Source: Pantoea alfalfae (lineage in GTDB: Bacteria > Pseudomonadota > Gammaproteobacteria > Enterobacterales > Enterobacteriaceae). Taken from it: 64,000 nt of DNA. Position 1 is the first letter of the stretch, and each line of letters starts with the position of its first letter. Position numbers and translations under genes: made by a program. Location of the stretch: the NCBI RefSeq assembly GCF_019880205.1, contig NZ_CP082292.1, positions 558,001-622,000 of the forward strand, written 5' to 3'. Of this stretch, positions 60,765 through 64,000 are shown in pieces. The notes below the pieces were generated by a model. That model did not search any database and was not told the origin of the DNA. It worked only from the letters and a program-made list of their open reading frames with translations.

Positions 60765-62186
60765 ATGCGCATACAGCTGTTTGAAGAGCACAACGCTAAG
60801 AAGAACGCATTTTTGCTGTTTTTAATCACGCTGCTGTTTTGCTTTATCGGCGGACACCTGCGTTTCCCCCAGGAGCTGTCTCTTTTCTGGCCGGTCAACG
60901 CGATCGTCACTGGCGTTATCGTCCGTAATCCTTTTCTGCATCAGACCCGCTCTTACCTGGCCATCTTTGCCGCGATGGTGTTTAACGACACCGTATTTTC
61001 CGGCTGGGCGCTTTCTGCATTTACCCTCAACCTGGCGAATATTCTGTTTGTGCTGGTGGCCGCCACGCTGCTGGTAAAGCATCTTCAGCATGACTCCGGC
61101 AGCGAGCGTATTACCAGTGTGCTGCGTATTTTTCCTGCCTGTCTGCTGGCCGCGCTGGCCTGTGCCAGCTGGGGAGCGCTGGCACAGCAGGCTGATTTTG
61201 ATGCCGGACTGGCGGTGGCATGGGGTGACTGGTTCAGTGAGCAGTTATCAACCGGGCTGATGCTGCTGCCCTTTTTGCTGACGCGCGACTGGTCGTCGCT
61301 GTCGCCCCGCCAGTTTCTGCAGTTCCGCAAGCTGGCACCGGTCATCGCCGTGATGGTTTCGCTGATGATCGGCGCAATGATGGGGGGCGCGGGCAGCCTG
61401 ACGCTGCCGGTTCCGGCGCTGGTCTGGTGCGCTATTGTGTTGCCGATGCCGCTGACCAGCCTGGTGATCCTGCTGACCGGTATTACTGAAATCATTCTGG
61501 TCTCTCATGGTGTGATGAACATTCAGGGCGACGATAATCTGTTGCCGCTCAGCCATCTGACCTCTGCGCGACTGGGTGTGGCAACCATCGCAATTAGTCC
61601 GCTGATCGTGGCTGCAAGCATGGATGCAATCCGCCAGCTTAATCAGCGTCTGGCGCTGCGCGCGAATTACGATTTCCTGACCCGCCTGCTGTCACGTTCC
61701 GGTTTATATGAAAGCCTGCGTGCGGAGCCGATTTTTCCGGATCGCAAAGTGGGCGTGATCCTGCTTGATGTTGATTACTTCAAAGCCATCAATGACAATT
61801 TTGGTCACGATGCGGGTGACAGCGTGCTGGAAGAGATCGCCCGCCGGATGCAGTGCGTGGTGGGTAAAGCGGGGCGCATCTGTCGCTTTGGCGGAGAGGA
61901 GTTTGTGGTAGTGCTGTTCGACCAGAATGCGGAAAAGCTCTATTTTCTGGCGGAGGCAATCCGGCAGAAGATGGCGAAAGAGAAGTTCTGGTTGCAGGGT
62001 AGCACGGCTACGGTGACCGTCAGCCTGGGGCTGGCCCATGGCAGTGCCGATGAGGCGACGGAATGGCACCGCGTGATCAACCGGCTAATCTCTGCGGCGG
62101 ATAAAAATCTCTATCTGTCGAAGCGCAATGGCCGTAATCAGACTTCGCCGGTTAACTACCGCACGATTACCAGCGACGTGGCATAA
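60765..62186 (+). CDS. Membrane-bound diguanylate cyclase (GGDEF)
   Basis: A 473-residue protein with an N-terminal multi-pass sensor region of about eight membrane segments (to about 285, MASE1-like) and a C-terminal GGDEF domain. The active-site motif GGEEF (376-380) is intact, so it should make cyclic di-GMP. The inhibitory RxxD site expected just before it is absent (GKAG at 367-370), so product inhibition may be missing. The signal sensed is unknown. A perfect 8-base hairpin spans its stop codon. Confidence 0.9.
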   Translation: MRIQLFEEHNAKKNAFLLFLITLLFCFIGGHLRFPQELSLFWPVNAIVTGVIVRNPFLHQTRSYLAIFAAMVFNDTVFSGWALSAFTLNLANILFVLVAATLLVKHLQHDSGSERITSVLRIFPACLLAALACASWGALAQQADFDAGLAVAWGDWFSEQLSTGLMLLPFLLTRDWSSLSPRQFLQFRKLAPVIAVMVSLMIGAMMGGAGSLTLPVPALVWCAIVLPMPLTSLVILLTGITEIILVSHGVMNIQGDDNLLPLSHLTSARLGVATIAISPLIVAASMDAIRQLNQRLALRANYDFLTRLLSRSGLYESLRAEPIFPDRKVGVILLDVDYFKAINDNFGHDAGDSVLEEIARRMQCVVGKAGRICRFGGEEFVVVLFDQNAEKLYFLAEAIRQKMAKEKFWLQGSTATVTVSLGLAHGSADEATEWHRVINRLISAADKNLYLSKRNGRNQTSPVNYRTITSDVA

Positions 62187-62195
62187 CGCCACGTC
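62175..62195. repeat. Hairpin across the diguanylate cyclase stop codon
   Basis: GACGTGGC (62175-62182), loop ATAAC containing the TAA stop, GCCACGTC (62188-62195). It lies between convergent genes and has no T run. Confidence 0.55.
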
Positions 62196-62206
62196 ACCGG
62201 GTTCGA

Positions 62207-63304
62207 TCAACTGACGCTGCTTTTCAGGGTGCTGGCCTGCTGATGGCGTTCAATCGCCAGGTCGATCAGACGGCTGATCAAATCCTGATAACTGAGTCCG
62301 GCCGCCTGCCACAGTTTCGGATACATGCTGATATTGGTGAAGCCGGGCAGGGTATTCACTTCATTGACGATAATCTCGCCGTCATCGGTCAGGAACACAT
62401 CGACGCGCGCCATGCCAAAGCACTCCAGCGCGGAGAAGGCTTTGATGGCGACGTCACGGATTGCATCGCTGGTTTCCGCTGCAATGGCTGCCGGAACCAC
62501 CGTCTGCGCACCACTTTCAGAGATATATTTAGTGTCATAAGAGTAGAAAGCGTCATGCACCACCACTTCGCCACACGGGCTGGCTTCCGGCGCATCGTTA
62601 CCGAGCACCGCGCACTCGATCTCCCGGCCTTTGATACCCTGTTCAATCAGCACCTTGCGGTCAAAAGAGAAGGCCAGCGCCAGCGCCGCATCAAATTCTT
62701 CCATGCTATCCACTTTGCTGACGCCGACTGATGACCCCTGGTTGGCGGGTTTGATAAACAGCGGCAGGCCAAAGCGGGCAATGACTGCCTCTGCATCCAG
62801 GAGGGCGCGTTGTGCCTGAGTAATGCTCAGCCATGGCGCGACGTTGAGGCCGGCATCACGCAGCAGGCGTTTGGTAAAATCCTTGTCCATGCTGACCGCA
62901 GAACCCAGCACGTCGGAACCGACGAAGGGTAACGAGGCCATGCGCAGCAGGCCCTGCAGAGAGCCATCTTCACCCAGCGTACCGTGCACGATAGGGAAGA
63001 TAACGTCGATCTGCGACAGCGGATGGGCGTTGTGGCGGGTGATGATCTGCTGCTGAGTCGTGCCGGGCACCAGCGCCACATCTTCAGCGGCGTGATTCAG
63101 CGCGATTAGCGCCGGATTTTCTGCGTTAAGTAAGAAGTTTGACGCATCGTTAAGACGCCAGTGTCCCTGCTTATCGATGCCCAGCAACACCACGTCAAAC
63201 CTGGTTTTGTCGATCGCCTCAAGGATATTTTTGGCCGACTGCAACGACACCTCATGCTCAGCCGATTTGCCGCCAAACACGATCCCTACCCGCAACTTTG
63301 TCAT
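62207..63304 (-). CDS. ddlA: D-alanine--D-alanine ligase A
   Basis: A 365-residue ATP-grasp ligase making D-Ala-D-Ala for peptidoglycan in the cytosol. N-terminal [23 protein letters not shown]-grasp segment [14 protein letters not shown] and the C-terminal metal site [10 protein letters not shown] identify it as DdlA (E. coli 364). The ATG at 63304 (MTKLRVG) is preferred over an adjacent TTG. It converges on the diguanylate cyclase gene. Confidence 0.96.
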   Translation of the reverse strand: MTKLRVGIVFGGKSAEHEVSLQSAKNILEAIDKTRFDVVLLGIDKQGHWRLNDASNFLLNAENPALIALNHAAEDVALVPGTTQQQIITRHNAHPLSQIDVIFPIVHGTLGEDGSLQGLLRMASLPFVGSDVLGSAVSMDKDFTKRLLRDAGLNVAPWLSITQAQRALLDAEAVIARFGLPLFIKPANQGSSVGVSKVDSMEEFDAALALAFSFDRKVLIEQGIKGREIECAVLGNDAPEASPCGEVVVHDAFYSYDTKYISESGAQTVVPAAIAAETSDAIRDVAIKAFSALECFGMARVDVFLTDDGEIIVNEVNTLPGFTNISMYPKLWQAAGLSYQDLISRLIDLAIERHQQASTLKSSVS

Positions 63305-63702
63305 CAATTTTGCCCACTGAAAAAATCAAAACCACAAGATAGCATGGGGTTTGCGCGGGGGAATAGGGTGGGGCTTTCTCTTTTCCTTATGGGCCGCAGC
63401 CAGCATGGTGAGAGTCACTGAACATTGTCACGGGCAGCGGGCAGTGAATAAGGAGGCTGAGAGGGTTTCTCGCTATAACAGCATCGTCTGGCACGCTCTG
63501 AGCAGGGACGCCAGAAGCCGTCTCTATTGTGGCAAGCGAGAATCTGTGAGCCAGGTTTTAAATAACATTTGTTCATTCACAAGCAGGCGATGAAAAAGCG
63601 CTGCATGGCGGTTATATTTTATCCGTTAAGGGGGTGAGACATATGCCACGGTTCTGGACTACACGGATAACAGCCCGGTTGAACGCCTTGCAATTAGCGC
63701 GA
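63305..63702. other. Spacer between ddlA and LysR fragment
   Basis: About 400 bases holding the ddlA promoter on one side and the downstream region of the LysR gene. The open frames here have no recognisable likeness to any protein. No repeat or terminator of note was seen. Confidence 0.5.
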
Positions 63703-64000
63703 TCAGATTTTGAGGCGTTTAAGATAGTCAACCAGTAACCTTTGCCGCAACGAATACCGGTGGGCATAGGGCCAGACTACATAAATGGGTGTGCTGGCAT
63801 CAACGATTTTATCCTCCAGCAGCGCACAGAGAGAACCTGACTCAAGATGTTCTTTTATTGAGACCTCAGGCAGGTATGCGATTCCATTACCATTCAGGGC
63901 CAATTTAATTCGGGTCTCAATATCATTACAAATAATGGACTGAGGAAGATGTAAGGATTTTATTTTAGGTAAGGGCCAGGTCTGGACCATGCCAGTATTT
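63703..64000 (-). CDS. LysR-type regulator, C-terminal part
   Basis: The last 99 or so residues of a LysR-family transcription regulator; the reading frame stays open to the right edge, so the DNA-binding domain lies outside the window. The visible part is the effector-binding domain end: a LALNGNGIAYLPEVSIKEHL stretch (the usual 'G.GIa.LP' region) and YVVWPYAHRYSLRQRLLVDYL near the C-terminus, as in the CrgA/DsdC-like subgroup. Target unknown. It may have lower G+C than its neighbours. Confidence 0.85.
   Translation of the reverse strand, partial: NTGMVQTWPLPKIKSLHLPQSIICNDIETRIKLALNGNGIAYLPEVSIKEHLESGSLCALLEDKIVDASTPIYVVWPYAHRYSLRQRLLVDYLKRLKI

Overview
The window reads as chromosomal DNA of a plant-associated enterobacterium, most likely Pantoea or a close relative in the Erwiniaceae. 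The basis is many housekeeping proteins that look like close homologues of E. coli proteins, gene blocks in E. coli-like order joined differently, and a KdgM-type porin plus a complete uxaCBA-exuT-exuR galacturonate locus. The genus is an inference; no 16S gene is present.

Layout. 1-20.3 kb follows the E. coli cpdB-cysQ-ytfJKL-tamAB-ytfP-ppa ... fbp-mpl-darP-pmbA-cybC order. The msrA gene usually found beside tamA is absent, and a DUF441 gene (yeaL), an LprI-like secreted protein and a chemotaxis receptor with a flagellar-type promoter sit between ppa and fbp. A KdgM-like porin follows mpl. 20.5-28.2 kb is an accessory catabolic operon: a stand-alone PRD protein, two small soluble proteins (SFCGS glycine-rich and DUF4312), two membrane proteins (DUF4311, DUF4310), a metallo-amidohydrolase, a DgaE-like PLP lyase, a DgaF-like KDGP aldolase and a PRD/EIIB/EIIA regulator. 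It resembles the D-glucosaminate (dga) pathway with its mannose-family PTS permease replaced by an uncharacterised four-protein set, and is the best candidate here for an undescribed system.

28.2-39.2 kb holds yhaJ/yhaK, dolP-diaA-yraN-lpoA, rsmI, the RNase P RNA gene, and yqjG-yqjF-yqjKEDC-mzrA-yqjA. 39.5-46.5 kb is the galacturonate regulon: exuR, exuT, uxaC, uxaB and uxaA, with three palindromic ExuR-type operators and candidate CRP sites. 46.7-50.4 kb holds sstT, alx and ygjR; alx is preceded by a yybP-ykoY (manganese) riboswitch followed by an intrinsic terminator. 50.5-56 kb holds a ClC channel gene, ygjP, rlmG and fadH. 56-64 kb is more variable: a YfiH-type protein, an e(P4)-type acid phosphatase lipoprotein, a long AT-rich spacer, a carbonic anhydrase/SulP pair, a membrane diguanylate cyclase, ddlA and the 3' part of a LysR gene cut by the window edge.

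A structured ~270-base element occurs twice, after mpl (minus strand) and after uxaA (plus strand). A 154-base core aligns without gaps (20 mismatches by eye), folds into a long hairpin and is flanked by terminator-like hairpins. I do not recognise it as a named repeat. No tRNA, rRNA, CRISPR array, insertion sequence or prophage was seen.
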